From Pseudomonadota bacterium (GTDB lineage: Bacteria > Myxococcota_A > Polyangia > Polyangiales > Polyangiaceae), in assembly GCA_023423895.1 (NCBI GenBank), contig JAFAER010000245.1, positions 44,631 to 108,630 of the forward strand: DNA of 64,000 bases, written 5' to 3'. Shown one piece after another: positions 1 through 9,521 of this stretch (its first letter is position 1; each line of letters begins with the position of its first letter). Below the pieces are notes generated by a model. That model saw only the letters and a list, made by a program, of their open reading frames with translations, had not been told where the DNA came from and searched no databases. The position numbers were made by a program, and so were the translations under genes.

Positions 1-2
1 CG

Positions 3-2534
3 AAGCGGCTCGTGCTCGGTCGGAACGGGACGTGGGGCTCGGATGTCGTCGATACGAGCAGCGCGGAGTGGTCGACGTTCCTCCTCGAGCGAGTCGTCGA
101 GCCTCTCTGGACGCGCGGGTACCGCGGGTTCTTCCTCGACACCCTCGACAGCTACGAGCGGTTCGTGCCCGATGCTCGAGCCCGCGCGCGTCACGCGCGG
201 CAGATCGGCGCGTTCGTCGCGTCGCTGAAGCAGCGCCACCCGGATGCGAAGGTGCTCCTCAATCGCGGCTTCGAGGTCCTGCCGCATGCGCCGAGGGTCG
301 ACGGAGTCGTCGTCGAGTCGCTGTTCTCGACGTGCGATCCCTCTGGCACGGGTTGCCGCGCGCAGACGCCTGCCGAGACCGAGGCGCTCCTTCGGCGCAT
401 CCGCGACGTGCAGGCGAGCCATCGGCTTCCCATCACGGTGATCGACTACGCACCGTCGAGCGATCTTGCCGCGAGGCGCGCGCTCGCAAAGCGGATCGCG
501 GCGCTGGGGTTCGAACCTTGGATCTCGACGCCGAAGCTGGACGAGATGGGCATCGGGCGCGTCGAGATCGTGCCTCGCAAGGTGCTCCTTCTCTACAAGA
601 GCAACGGCGAGGGTTACCTGGGTGTGCAGGACGCTGCCGTCCTCGTCGCACCCGTCCTCGAGTGGCTCGGCTACGCGGTCGACTACGTCGACGTGCGGCA
701 GTCGCTTCCTGCGGGCAAGCTTGCGGGCCGGTACGCCGGGATCGTCACGCTGCTACCCGAAGGCGTCGACGCGAGGGACACCTATCGGAGATGGCTCCTC
801 GAGCAGATGGCTGCCGGGATCCGGATCGCCTTCGTCGAGGGCTTCGGCTTCGACGCGGACGTGGCGTTTCTCGCCAGGCTCGGCCTTGCTTCGGCCAACG
901 CGGTCGCGAGCCCCCCGATGCGGATCGTGTCATCGACGGAGCACTTCGGATTCGAAGCTCCGCTGCGACCGCGTCTCCACGAACGACCGCCGGTCGTCGC
1001 CGCACGCGACGACGTGCGGTCACTTCTCCGCGTCGCCGACGGTGGAGGCAGCTCGTGGGACGGCGCGGTGATCGGTCCGTGGGGCGGCGCGGCCTTCATG
1101 CCATACGTCATCGAAGATCGGCTCGAACAGGAGCGACGCTGGATCCTCGATCCGTTCAAGTTCCTGAAGGACGCGCTCGCGCTCCCTCCCATCCCGGCGC
1201 CCGACGTCACGACCGAGGCCGGCAGGCGCATCCTCACGGCGCACCTCGACGGGGATGCCTTCGTGAGCCGGGCCGAGCGTCCGGGCGCGCCCTTCACGGC
1301 GCAGATCATCCTCGAGGAGGTCCTCGAGCGTCATCGATTTCCGCATACCGTTTCCATCGTCGAAGGCGAGGTGGGGCCCGCGGGCATGTATCCGCAGCAC
1401 ACCGAGAAGCTCGAAGCGTTCGCACGGCGGATCTTCGCGCTTCCGCACGTCGAGATGGCCTCGCATACCTTCAGCCATCCGTTCGAATGGGAAGACGCCG
1501 AGGCCGGGCGTCGGGACGGGCACGTCCCACACCTGGCGATCCCCGGCTACACGTTCGATCTCCAGCGAGAGCTCGCGGGGTCCGTCGCATACATCAATGG
1601 GCTCGGCCCGCGAGGCAAGAGCGTGAAGGTGCTGCTGTGGTCCGGTAGCTGCTCGCCCAGCCAGCGCGCCGTGGCGCTGTCGCAGAGGCTCGGGCTGTAC
1701 AACGTGAACGGCGGCGGCGCGACGCGGACGCGGGATCTTCCGTCGCTCACACGCGGCTCCGCGATGGGGATCCCGAAAGGTGATGGCGCGTACCAGGTCT
1801 TCGCGCCGATCGAGAACGAGAACGTGTACACGAACGACTGGCTCGGGCCGTTCGACGGCTACCGGCACGTCATCGAGACGTTCGAGCTGAACGACGCGCC
1901 GAGGCGGCTCAGCACCATCAGCATCTACTACCACTTCTACTCGGCCGCGAAGACCGCATCGCTCCGCGCGCTCGAACAGGTGTATGCGTGGGCCGTCGCC
2001 CAGGAGACGACGCCGCTGTTCTTGAGCGAATACGCGTCGAAGGTGCTCGCGTTCCAGCAGGTCTCGCTCGCGCGGCGGCTCGACGATGTGACGTGGGAGC
2101 TCGGCGGTCTCGGCGACCTTCGTACCGTCCGCATCGATCCCGCGCTCGGCTGGCCGGAGCCGTCGCGGAGCACCGGTGTGGCCGGTGTTCGCGAGCTGAG
2201 GCAAGGGCGCTACGTCCACCTGACGGACGATCGGGACCGCAACGTGGCCGTCCTCGCGTTCGGCGCTTCCACGCCGCTCGGGCCGCAGCTCGTCGACGCG
2301 AACGGACGCGCGCGTCGGTGGCGTGTGCGCGACGCGAGCCGCGCCTCGGTCCAGATCTCCGGCAATGTCCCTCTCGAGATCGACGTTGCCGCCGCGGCGC
2401 CGTGCACACTCGCGATGAAGGGGCGCCGCATCGGAGGTTCGCCCCAGCCACCCGTCGTCTCCGGCGGTCGTGCCGTCACGCGCTTCCGTCTCGCGACCTC
2501 GGACACGGAGGAGGTGGACCTTGAGTGCCGCTGA
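3..2534 (+). CDS. pelA: PelA-like glycoside hydrolase/polysaccharide deacetylase, 5' end outside window
   Basis: Bifunctional exopolysaccharide-modifying protein, presumably periplasmic. The frame is open from base 3 with no convincing start, so the N-terminus, including any signal peptide, lies upstream. The visible part begins inside a TM1410/GH114-like TIM barrel (FFLDTLDSYERF near residue 40 from base 12). A Rossmann/flavodoxin-like segment follows (VLLLYKSNGEGYLG near 195). Next comes a deacetylase domain with HLDGDAF near 411-417 and HTFSH at about 485-489, the Asp plus HxxxH metal and catalytic pattern of PelA-type deacetylases. The C-terminus is a beta-rich segment. This order matches Pseudomonas PelA, which hydrolyses and deacetylates the GalN/GalNAc-rich Pel polymer. 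The visible 840 residues are somewhat short of the roughly 950-residue family. The 3' end overlaps the next gene by 14 bp. No synthase (PelF/PelG) lies in the window, so the actual substrate is inferred. Confidence 0.75.
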   Translation, partial: KRLVLGRNGTWGSDVVDTSSAEWSTFLLERVVEPLWTRGYRGFFLDTLDSYERFVPDARARARHARQIGAFVASLKQRHPDAKVLLNRGFEVLPHAPRVDGVVVESLFSTCDPSGTGCRAQTPAETEALLRRIRDVQASHRLPITVIDYAPSSDLAARRALAKRIAALGFEPWISTPKLDEMGIGRVEIVPRKVLLLYKSNGEGYLGVQDAAVLVAPVLEWLGYAVDYVDVRQSLPAGKLAGRYAGIVTLLPEGVDARDTYRRWLLEQMAAGIRIAFVEGFGFDADVAFLARLGLASANAVASPPMRIVSSTEHFGFEAPLRPRLHERPPVVAARDDVRSLLRVADGGGSSWDGAVIGPWGGAAFMPYVIEDRLEQERRWILDPFKFLKDALALPPIPAPDVTTEAGRRILTAHLDGDAFVSRAERPGAPFTAQIILEEVLERHRFPHTVSIVEGEVGPAGMYPQHTEKLEAFARRIFALPHVEMASHTFSHPFEWEDAEAGRRDGHVPHLAIPGYTFDLQRELAGSVAYINGLGPRGKSVKVLLWSGSCSPSQRAVALSQRLGLYNVNGGGATRTRDLPSLTRGSAMGIPKGDGAYQVFAPIENENVYTNDWLGPFDGYRHVIETFELNDAPRRLSTISIYYHFYSAAKTASLRALEQVYAWAVAQETTPLFLSEYASKVLAFQQVSLARRLDDVTWELGGLGDLRTVRIDPALGWPEPSRSTGVAGVRELRQGRYVHLTDDRDRNVAVLAFGASTPLGPQLVDANGRARRWRVRDASRASVQISGNVPLEIDVAAAAPCTLAMKGRRIGGSPQPPVVSGGRAVTRFRLATSDTEEVDLECR

Positions 2535-3606
2535 GCAGGCGATCGGTCGACGTGGGGGCTTTGCCGGGGCGCCGACGCTCCTCGGGCTCGCGTTCATGAT
2601 GGGCGTCGTCCTCACGGTGGTCTTCCCGTCGGGTCGCGAGTTCGCGGAGCTGACGGGCAGGCAGCGTGTCGACGCGTATTCGCTCGCCTACCTGACCGTG
2701 CTCACGCGTGCGAAGCAGGACGATCCGAACCTGCGACTCGTCCAGGCGAGGCAGCTCGGCGAGATCGGGCGTTGGGACGAGGCGCTCGCTGCGCTGGACG
2801 GAGTGGCGTTCGACCGCGCGACCGAGGACGCTGCGAGCTCCCTCCGCCTCGCGCTGCTCCTCGCGCGGGCGCGATCACTCCCGGTCGAGAGCGCCGAGCG
2901 GAGCAGCGCGTTCGATGCGGTCCGGCAAGAGCTCCATCGCGCCAGTGTGCGGGCCTGGCCTGCTCAGCGCTCGTACGAGCTCGGGCGGCTCGCCCTCGAG
3001 CTCGAGGAGCCTGCGCTGGGCGCACGCTACTTCGTCGCTGCCGGTGCAGTCGAGACGGCGCCGGCGGCGCGTGCAGCAGCGCTGGCCGAAGCAGGGAGAT
3101 GGCTTCGCGCAGGAGGCGACGAACGAGCGGCGTCCGAGTCGTTCCAACGCGCCGCGGAGACGGCGGACGATCCCGCTGACGAGCGTCGTTACGTGCTTGC
3201 CGGGGCCGAGGCGCTCGAAGCTCTCGCGCGTCCGTGTGAGGCCGCCGATCTCGTGCGACCGTACGCGTTCCGCTCGGATGACGTCGATCTGGTCATTCGG
3301 TCCGCCGCGCTCGCCACCTCTTGCGGGAACACGGGCGACGCGCAGCGCCTCGGACGACGTGTCCTCGAGCTCGCGCCGAACGAAGAGGCCCACGTGCGCG
3401 CGCAGGTGAGTCGCGAGCTCGGCGCTGGCGACCCGCGCAGCGCGCTGGTGTTGCTGAAGAAGCTGGTGAAGGTGCACCCGACCGATCGCGGCCTACGACT
3501 CATGACCGCGAAGGTCGCCGAATGGTCGGGGGATCCGCAGACCGCGCTCGAGCAGTGGATGTTCCTCGTGTCACACGGTCATGTCCCGCGTGCCGAGGCA
3601 TTGTGA
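2521..3606 (+). CDS. TPR-repeat membrane-anchored protein, PelB/PelE-like
   Basis: Predicted 361-residue protein with an N-terminal transmembrane segment (about residues 17-38) followed by helical TPR-like repeats to the end, so a scaffold facing the periplasm. The start chosen is TTG at 2521, because a near-perfect Shine-Dalgarno GGAGGAGG (2507-2514) sits 6 nt upstream. The upstream part of the frame lies inside the pelA-like gene. Overlap with that gene implies translational coupling. In Pel systems TPR proteins (the N-terminal part of PelB, and PelE) bind PelA and guide polymer export. Here no outer-membrane barrel follows the TPRs, so if related to PelB it is only the scaffold half. Role inferred from position and architecture; specific family not certain. 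Confidence 0.65.
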   Translation: MSAAEQAIGRRGGFAGAPTLLGLAFMMGVVLTVVFPSGREFAELTGRQRVDAYSLAYLTVLTRAKQDDPNLRLVQARQLGEIGRWDEALAALDGVAFDRATEDAASSLRLALLLARARSLPVESAERSSAFDAVRQELHRASVRAWPAQRSYELGRLALELEEPALGARYFVAAGAVETAPAARAAALAEAGRWLRAGGDERAASESFQRAAETADDPADERRYVLAGAEALEALARPCEAADLVRPYAFRSDDVDLVIRSAALATSCGNTGDAQRLGRRVLELAPNEEAHVRAQVSRELGAGDPRSALVLLKKLVKVHPTDRGLRLMTAKVAEWSGDPQTALEQWMFLVSHGHVPRAEAL

Positions 3607-3648
3607 CCGATTGCGTCCGTCCTCGACCGACACAAGCTGGAGCGGACC

Positions 3649-5895
3649 ATGGGGAGGGGACCGAGGTCTCGTGGGCTCGCCAGGGAGCGTGCCGGTCGCA
3701 ACGACGGGCCGACGCTCGGGCGCCGTTCGCTGCTAGAGGGAGGCCTCGGGCTCGGGCTGCTCTCGTCGCTCGGTCGGGGGGCAGGGCTCCTCGGAATGGG
3801 CGGCTGCGCGACGGAGCTCGCCAAGGCCGATCCGCCGACCGCCCGCTGGATGTTCCATGCGCGTATCGCGGGCCTCGACCTGAGCGACCCCGACGTTGAT
3901 CACGGCCGGCTCTTCGACGCCGCCGTGAGACAAGGCGCAAGCGTCATCGAAGGAGACAGCACGCTCTCGGACTACCTGACGGATGCCGTCTTCGACCTCG
4001 AGGTGCAGCGCATCGACGAACACGCGAGGAGCTGCCACGCCCGCAACCTGAAGCTGGTCTGGTACTACCCGAGCCTCGAGGTGATCACGCCCGACGGCGA
4101 GAAGCCGGGCGTGCGGTCGCTCTACAAGGATCACCCCGACTGGGTGCAGCTCAGCATCGAGCGGCTACCCAACGTCTTCTACGGCAGCAAGGAACACTGG
4201 GTCGACCCGCTCGCCGAGAGCGCGTGGCTTTGTCACAACTCCGGCTATCGAGCGTACTTCTTCGATCGGATCAGGAAGCTCGCGCGCACCGGTCTCGACG
4301 GGCTCTGGATCGACGTCCCGCTCTTCATGGACACCGTCCTGCGTTGGACGTGCCTGAACCGCGCCTGCATCGACAAGTTCCGCTCGGACACCGGGCTGTC
4401 CGCCGAGGCGTTGCTCGAGGACTGGACGGATCCCGTCTTCCGCACATGGGTGCGCTGGCGTCACGAGGAGCTGTCGCGCTTCTGCATGGACATGCTCGCC
4501 GTGGCGCGGTCGGTGAACCCGGCGATCGAGATCGTCTTCGAGACGGTGACGATGGATACGGACATCGCGACAGTGCAGGGCCTCGACGCGAGCTTCCGCA
4601 CGTTCTCTTCGAGCCGGCCGGCTCCGGACACGTCGGGGCTCGTGCTCCCGGAGCGGATCGATCGCGTGTGGGAGCTCGACTCGGTGAGCAACATGTTCGG
4701 CATGCGGCCCGCACTGGCCGACGACTGGCTCTGCAAGATCCGCGGCGCCAAGTTCGCGCGCGGCTGTGACCGACCGCGGCCGTCGTGGGTCTTCAGCTAC
4801 GGCGCGGAGGAGCCCGACGCGGGGCTCGTCATGGCGCTGCTCTGCGCGACCGGCTGCAATCCGTACGAGACGAAGACGCCGGAGATGACGACGAGCGTCG
4901 GTGCTCGCTTCCGGACGCGAATGTTCCAGTTCATCCGCGAGCACGCCGAGCTTCTCTTCGACGCGGAGCCGATGCCCACGGTCGGCGTCCTGCATTCGTC
5001 CGCGAGTCGCGACTACATCGACCGGGGACCAGTCGACACATCGTTCTTCGTAAGCGCCGTCAACGAGACGGACCATCGTGACGTGCACGAGGCCGATCCC
5101 TCGTTCTTCTGGGGCTCGTCGCTCCGGAGCACCACGTATTGCGCCGACTACGGCGGCGCGGTCGCCGCGCTGTCTCGCCTGCACGTGCCGTTCGCGATCG
5201 TGCCGCTGCAGACGATCACGGAGGCCGATGCGAGCTACCTCGGATCGTTCCGGCTCCTCGTTGCGCCGAGCTTGCAGCATCTCGACGATCGCCATGTCGA
5301 GATGCTCGTCGCGTACGTGGAGGCAGGAGGGCACCTCCTGATCACCGGGCCGGCGCCCGGGCACGGGGACGCGGTCGGCACCCCGAGAGGGGAGGAGGCG
5401 CGGCTCGATCGTCGGCTCGGCTTCGACGCGGCGGTGGGCGCGACGACGGTGGGGCGCGTCTCCTATCGGCCGGATCTCGTAGGTCGGACGTACCTTGCCG
5501 GAGCGAACCCCGAGGCGCTCGCGGTCTTCGAACGAGCCGTCGAGGAGGCGGCCGCAGGGCGGGTCTCGATCACGAACGGGCATCCTGACGTGCACATCGA
5601 GCTCACCAAGCTCGGGCGGAGATGGCTCCTCCACGTCCTGAGCTACGGAGGCGCTCCGTCGAGCCTTGCCGTCAAGCCCGCGGAGGCGAGGGCGGCCGGC
5701 GCGTATCCGTTCGCCGGCGAATACCGGATGGAGCGGCGCGATCTCGCGATCGAGCTCTCGCTGCCGGAGCCGATCACGCGTGCCACGTTCCTCTCCCCGG
5801 ACGCAGCGTTCGTCCCGAGCGAGGCGAAGTGGCTCGGCGGCGGAAAGCTCGAGCTGCCCGTCTACCAGTACTCCGTCGCCGTCCTGGAGACCTGA
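3649..5895 (+). CDS. Tat-exported TIM-barrel-like hydrolase lipoprotein
   Basis: 748-residue exported protein. The N-terminus carries a twin-arginine motif (GRRSLLEGG, about residues 24-32), a hydrophobic stretch and a Cys in GMGGCATE (about 50-57), so it is probably a Tat-exported lipoprotein. The body resembles a carbohydrate-active TIM barrel. DGLWIDVP carries Asp222 at a beta-strand end and VFETV carries Glu298, which are plausible catalytic acids. A glutamine-amidotransferase-like domain follows (about 440-600), as in beta-galactosidase trimerisation domains, then a small beta domain. A Shine-Dalgarno-like GGAG precedes ATG 3649. It follows the TPR gene by 42 bp and the next gene starts 2 bp after its stop, so all four form one operon. 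Together with the downstream paralogue it probably acts on the same glycan. The exact glycosidase family was not recognised. Confidence 0.6.
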   Translation: MGRGPRSRGLARERAGRNDGPTLGRRSLLEGGLGLGLLSSLGRGAGLLGMGGCATELAKADPPTARWMFHARIAGLDLSDPDVDHGRLFDAAVRQGASVIEGDSTLSDYLTDAVFDLEVQRIDEHARSCHARNLKLVWYYPSLEVITPDGEKPGVRSLYKDHPDWVQLSIERLPNVFYGSKEHWVDPLAESAWLCHNSGYRAYFFDRIRKLARTGLDGLWIDVPLFMDTVLRWTCLNRACIDKFRSDTGLSAEALLEDWTDPVFRTWVRWRHEELSRFCMDMLAVARSVNPAIEIVFETVTMDTDIATVQGLDASFRTFSSSRPAPDTSGLVLPERIDRVWELDSVSNMFGMRPALADDWLCKIRGAKFARGCDRPRPSWVFSYGAEEPDAGLVMALLCATGCNPYETKTPEMTTSVGARFRTRMFQFIREHAELLFDAEPMPTVGVLHSSASRDYIDRGPVDTSFFVSAVNETDHRDVHEADPSFFWGSSLRSTTYCADYGGAVAALSRLHVPFAIVPLQTITEADASYLGSFRLLVAPSLQHLDDRHVEMLVAYVEAGGHLLITGPAPGHGDAVGTPRGEEARLDRRLGFDAAVGATTVGRVSYRPDLVGRTYLAGANPEALAVFERAVEEAAAGRVSITNGHPDVHIELTKLGRRWLLHVLSYGGAPSSLAVKPAEARAAGAYPFAGEYRMERRDLAIELSLPEPITRATFLSPDAAFVPSEAKWLGGGKLELPVYQYSVAVLET

Positions 5896-5897
5896 CG

Positions 5898-8800
5898 ATG
5901 CCCCGACGCTCGATCGTGCGCGACGCTGCCGTGATCCTGCTCGCTGCCTTCGCGTTCGCGTGCTCGAGCGACGCGCGGCGCGAGGCGGACATCACGATGC
6001 TCCCCCCCGCGCCCTGGCTCGACGCCGCGACGCTCGCCGGCGCGATGTTCGTGGCGGGCTCGTCGGCAACCGCCGTCGATCAGGTGCTCGACGAGCTGCA
6101 CGCAGAGAACGTCACCGCCGTCGTCGGTCACTCCGCGCTCTCCGACCAGTACCGGTCGGACGCGGAGCTCGACGACGAGCTTCGGTTCGTTCGCCAGGTC
6201 GCCGATCGCGCGCATAGGCGAGGACTGCGGCTCCTCTGGGCGATGCCGACGCTCACGCAGCGCGCAGGCGACGAGCTGCCGGCGATCGCTTCCGAGCACC
6301 CGGAGTGGCTGCAGCTCGCGCCGGATGGCTCGGAGGAGACCGATGGCGTACTTCTCTGTCCGATGGGACCCGCGCGCGAGTGGCTGCTCACGCGCGTCCG
6401 CAAGCTGGCTGCTGCGGGCGTCGACGCGCTCCTCCTCGACGCGCCGGAGCTCGCGCCGCTCCGCGGAGACGGGCAGCTCGGATGCCCGGAGTATCGAGCA
6501 AGCTTCCGAGCGGACACGGGCTTCGAGGTGCCGCCTCGCGTGCCGTGCGACGATCCGGACAAGTCCGCGCCCGCGGCGTGCGAGACCGTGTGGCGCGATC
6601 CCGCTTGGCGGGCCTTCGTACGGCATCGCCATCTCGCGCTCGCCGAGCTCGAGGCCGCGCTGGCGACGGCGGCCCGCGAGGTCCGACCCGACGTGTCGAC
6701 GATCATCCGGGACCGCGCGTTCGACACGAATGACGCCACTGACCGCGGCAACGATGGGGCCTTCGCTCGCGACGTCGAAGGTCTGCATCGTCTGTGGGAC
6801 GTGCCGGTGCCTTCCGCAACGGAAGGCATGCGCCGCGCGACCTCGGACGACTGGCTGCAGCGAATCGCGATGTTGAAGTATGCGCGAGGCGCCGTTCGTG
6901 GCCGGGTGATGCTCGCGTCGAGCAGCGGAGCGTCGGAGTGGGATGCGCGGCTCGCCATCGGGACCACGCTGGCCGCCCGCGCGAGCCCGTGGGAGTACCG
7001 CGTGGCCATCCCGCACGCGTCCGTGGCGCGGGACGTCCGGACACGCACGTTCGCTTGGGCGCGCGCGCATCTTCCGGAGATCCAGGCCGCGCGCTCGGCG
7101 GCGCGCGTCGTCGTCCTGCAGTCGTCGTCGTCGCGCGATCTGCTCGACTTCGGGTACGGCAGCGGGACCTTCAGCTCGTTCCTCGCGCCCATGACCGGCG
7201 CGGGAGGACCGAACGTCGGTCCGGATGTTTCGTGGTTCGCCGAGGGGCATGCCGACGCTACTGGCGCGCTCGAGTCCGTCGGTGAGCTTCGCGGCATCGT
7301 CAAGGCGCTCGCGCATCTGCACGTGCCGTTCGACATCGTGCCGGCCGAGAACGTCACTGCGGACAGCCTCTCGAGCTACCGCCTCGTCATCGCGCCCGAT
7401 GTCGTGGCGACGACGGACGGGACCGCGCACGCGATCCAGGAGTTCGCGAGGCGCGGCGGCTCCGTGCTCTCCACGGGCCTACGCACATGGACGCTCGACG
7501 AGCTCGGACGCGAGCGCAACGAGCTGGCGATCGGCGATCTGTTCGGTACGCGAAAGAGTAATCCCGTCGTCACGGACGAGTCCGCATCGACGGGCGCCGC
7601 GATGCACGTGGAGTCTCTCGTCGGTCGCCGGTACCTGCGCTATGGCGACGAGCTGGCACTCGCTCTCGTACGGGCCCGCGTCGCGCGCGCCGGGGCGGCG
7701 CCGATCTCCACGGACGCGCCGCCCGCGGTGTGGTTCGACGTCCTCGACGGCGTCGACGAGCAGCTCCTCACGGTCGTCAATCTCACCGGGGCCGGAGCCG
7801 GCGCAAGCTCGCCGGTCACGATGCGCGTCGACCTCGAGGTCCCGCGCAACGTCGCCGCGGTCGCCTTCACCTCGCCGGACGCCGACGGCGCCGAGAGCGT
7901 TCTACCGTTCCACATGCCCGAGCCTGGCGTCGTGTCGTTCCAGCTCAGCGTCTCCGAGCTGGCGCTCGTGCGCGTGCGGCTCGCCGCGGACGGCGGACCG
8001 CGCGTCCCGCGCAGCGCTGGCCGAACGCCCGACATCGCGTCGCTTCGCGAGACGTCGGGCCTCGCGGGGCATTCGATCGGGATCTCCGGACGCGGGTTCG
8101 GCCATGACGGGGGAGGCGTGACCTGGGGTGGTTCGCCCTGCACCGTGACCGCCTGGCGAGAGGATGCGATCGCGTGCTGGCTTCCGCACGCTGCATCGCC
8201 GGAGACGGCGGACATCGTCGTTCATGCCGGGGGTGCGGCTTCGAACGGCGTCGCATTCACGGTCGTCGCGCCGACGCTCGTTCCGTCCGACACGATGAGG
8301 CAGGCCTTCGACTTCATCAAGAACCGGATGCGAAGCTCGTTCGGCGGCGTCTTCACCAACTTCAAGGACCGCATCGACGATGCCACGTCCAACGAGGTCT
8401 ACCCGTACGGTCATCACCAGACCGCAGAGCACCTCGGGTTGTTTCTGTGGACCGCGGCGGCGCTGCAGGACCACGCGGCCTTCGAGGACGCCTACGAGTT
8501 CCTCGTCCGCCGCATGTTGTCGCCGCGGACGGACGTCGTGAACTGGGCAATCGACAAGACGAGCGGCACGCCGATGCTCCAGAGCGACGGTCCAGGGGCA
8601 CCGCCGCTGTCTGCGAATGCTCCGCTCGACGACTTCCGCGTCGTCAACGGCCTCGTCGCCGGATGGGAGCAGTGGAAGGATCCACGGTACTACTGGACCG
8701 CCCTCCGCGTCGGAAGCGCGCTTCTCGAGACGTCGACGACGGCGGCGCTGCGGTTTCCGGAGTACCCCGGCGGGCTCGTTGCCTACGCGTACAACTGGGC

Positions 8801-9470
8801 GGAGACCGCGGGTGCGGGCGAGACGGACGCCGAGGTCATTCCGATCGACTACGCCGACCTCTGGACGATGCGATGGCTCTCGGAGCGCGATCGGCGCTGG
8901 TCGCCGGTCCTCGACGAGAGCGTCCGGCTGATGGAGCGGGCCTCGTTGCCTGCTGGACACTTCTGGAATTCGTACCTCGCCGAGACCATGACGCTGAGCG
9001 GCGATTTCGAGTACCGGGACACGATTGCAGGGCAGAAGATCAAGGCGATCCAGTCGCTCTGGACGGCCATTCACCTCGCGCGCATCGGTCGGACGGCCGC
9101 GGCGCGGCGTGCGCTCGACTTCTACGAGAGGATCTACGCCGAGCGCGGGCGCATCGCCGAGTACCTGAACCCGGACGGCTCCGAATGCACCGAGCCCGAG
9201 CTGTCGACGACGCTCCACCAGGGTGAAGCGCGCATCTACGCTCAGCTCGTGCGCCTCGCCTACTATCTCGGAGACAAGGCGTTCGGCGACAAGGTCGTCA
9301 CGGAGAAGATCCTCGTCGACCAGGTCACGGAGGCCTCGTCGCCGCTCTTCGGAAGCATCGGCAAGAGCTCGACGGACGCCGACGACGCGGAGGCGTGGAA
9401 CACGCTGGAGGCGCTCCTCGCGCTCGCGATCCAGAAGGGCAGCCCCGTCGTGAGCGCGACGTATCGGTGA
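5898..9470 (+). CDS. large lipoprotein: TIM-barrel-like domain, IPT/TIG domain, (alpha/alpha)-barrel-like C-terminus
   Basis: 1190-residue predicted lipoprotein; the signal peptide ends at AFACSS (Cys about residue 21). Residues 30-700 are colinear with the upstream gene product. Shared blocks include LSD near the N-terminus, LRLLWAMPTL, RVRKLAAAGVDALLLD (Asp181), DDWLQR, LQSSSSRDLLD and the GATase-like block around LHVPFDIVP. An IPT/TIG immunoglobulin-like domain follows (about 712-795). The C-terminal 400 residues are helical, with YPYGHHQTAEHLGLFLW at their start, suggestive of an (alpha/alpha)6 glycosidase. The Glu seen in the paralogue's VFETV is not conserved (IIRDR here), so the first domain may be a binding or altered enzyme. 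ATG 5898 is preceded by GGAG at about 8 nt. The frame is open further upstream, but that part lies inside the preceding gene. Confidence 0.6.
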   Translation: MPRRSIVRDAAVILLAAFAFACSSDARREADITMLPPAPWLDAATLAGAMFVAGSSATAVDQVLDELHAENVTAVVGHSALSDQYRSDAELDDELRFVRQVADRAHRRGLRLLWAMPTLTQRAGDELPAIASEHPEWLQLAPDGSEETDGVLLCPMGPAREWLLTRVRKLAAAGVDALLLDAPELAPLRGDGQLGCPEYRASFRADTGFEVPPRVPCDDPDKSAPAACETVWRDPAWRAFVRHRHLALAELEAALATAAREVRPDVSTIIRDRAFDTNDATDRGNDGAFARDVEGLHRLWDVPVPSATEGMRRATSDDWLQRIAMLKYARGAVRGRVMLASSSGASEWDARLAIGTTLAARASPWEYRVAIPHASVARDVRTRTFAWARAHLPEIQAARSAARVVVLQSSSSRDLLDFGYGSGTFSSFLAPMTGAGGPNVGPDVSWFAEGHADATGALESVGELRGIVKALAHLHVPFDIVPAENVTADSLSSYRLVIAPDVVATTDGTAHAIQEFARRGGSVLSTGLRTWTLDELGRERNELAIGDLFGTRKSNPVVTDESASTGAAMHVESLVGRRYLRYGDELALALVRARVARAGAAPISTDAPPAVWFDVLDGVDEQLLTVVNLTGAGAGASSPVTMRVDLEVPRNVAAVAFTSPDADGAESVLPFHMPEPGVVSFQLSVSELALVRVRLAADGGPRVPRSAGRTPDIASLRETSGLAGHSIGISGRGFGHDGGGVTWGGSPCTVTAWREDAIACWLPHAASPETADIVVHAGGAASNGVAFTVVAPTLVPSDTMRQAFDFIKNRMRSSFGGVFTNFKDRIDDATSNEVYPYGHHQTAEHLGLFLWTAAALQDHAAFEDAYEFLVRRMLSPRTDVVNWAIDKTSGTPMLQSDGPGAPPLSANAPLDDFRVVNGLVAGWEQWKDPRYYWTALRVGSALLETSTTAALRFPEYPGGLVAYAYNWAETAGAGETDAEVIPIDYADLWTMRWLSERDRRWSPVLDESVRLMERASLPAGHFWNSYLAETMTLSGDFEYRDTIAGQKIKAIQSLWTAIHLARIGRTAAARRALDFYERIYAERGRIAEYLNPDGSECTEPELSTTLHQGEARIYAQLVRLAYYLGDKAFGDKVVTEKILVDQVTEASSPLFGSIGKSSTDADDAEAWNTLEALLALAIQKGSPVVSATYR

Positions 9471-9521
9471 CGGGCTTTCGACCCGCGCGCGCGCTCAGCG
9501 CGGCGCTGCGTCGATCGCCTT

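Noticed and set aside
1020..2615. Long minus-strand frame under the pelA-like gene
   Set aside because: Shadow of the PelA-like coding sequence, without conserved motif or credible start.
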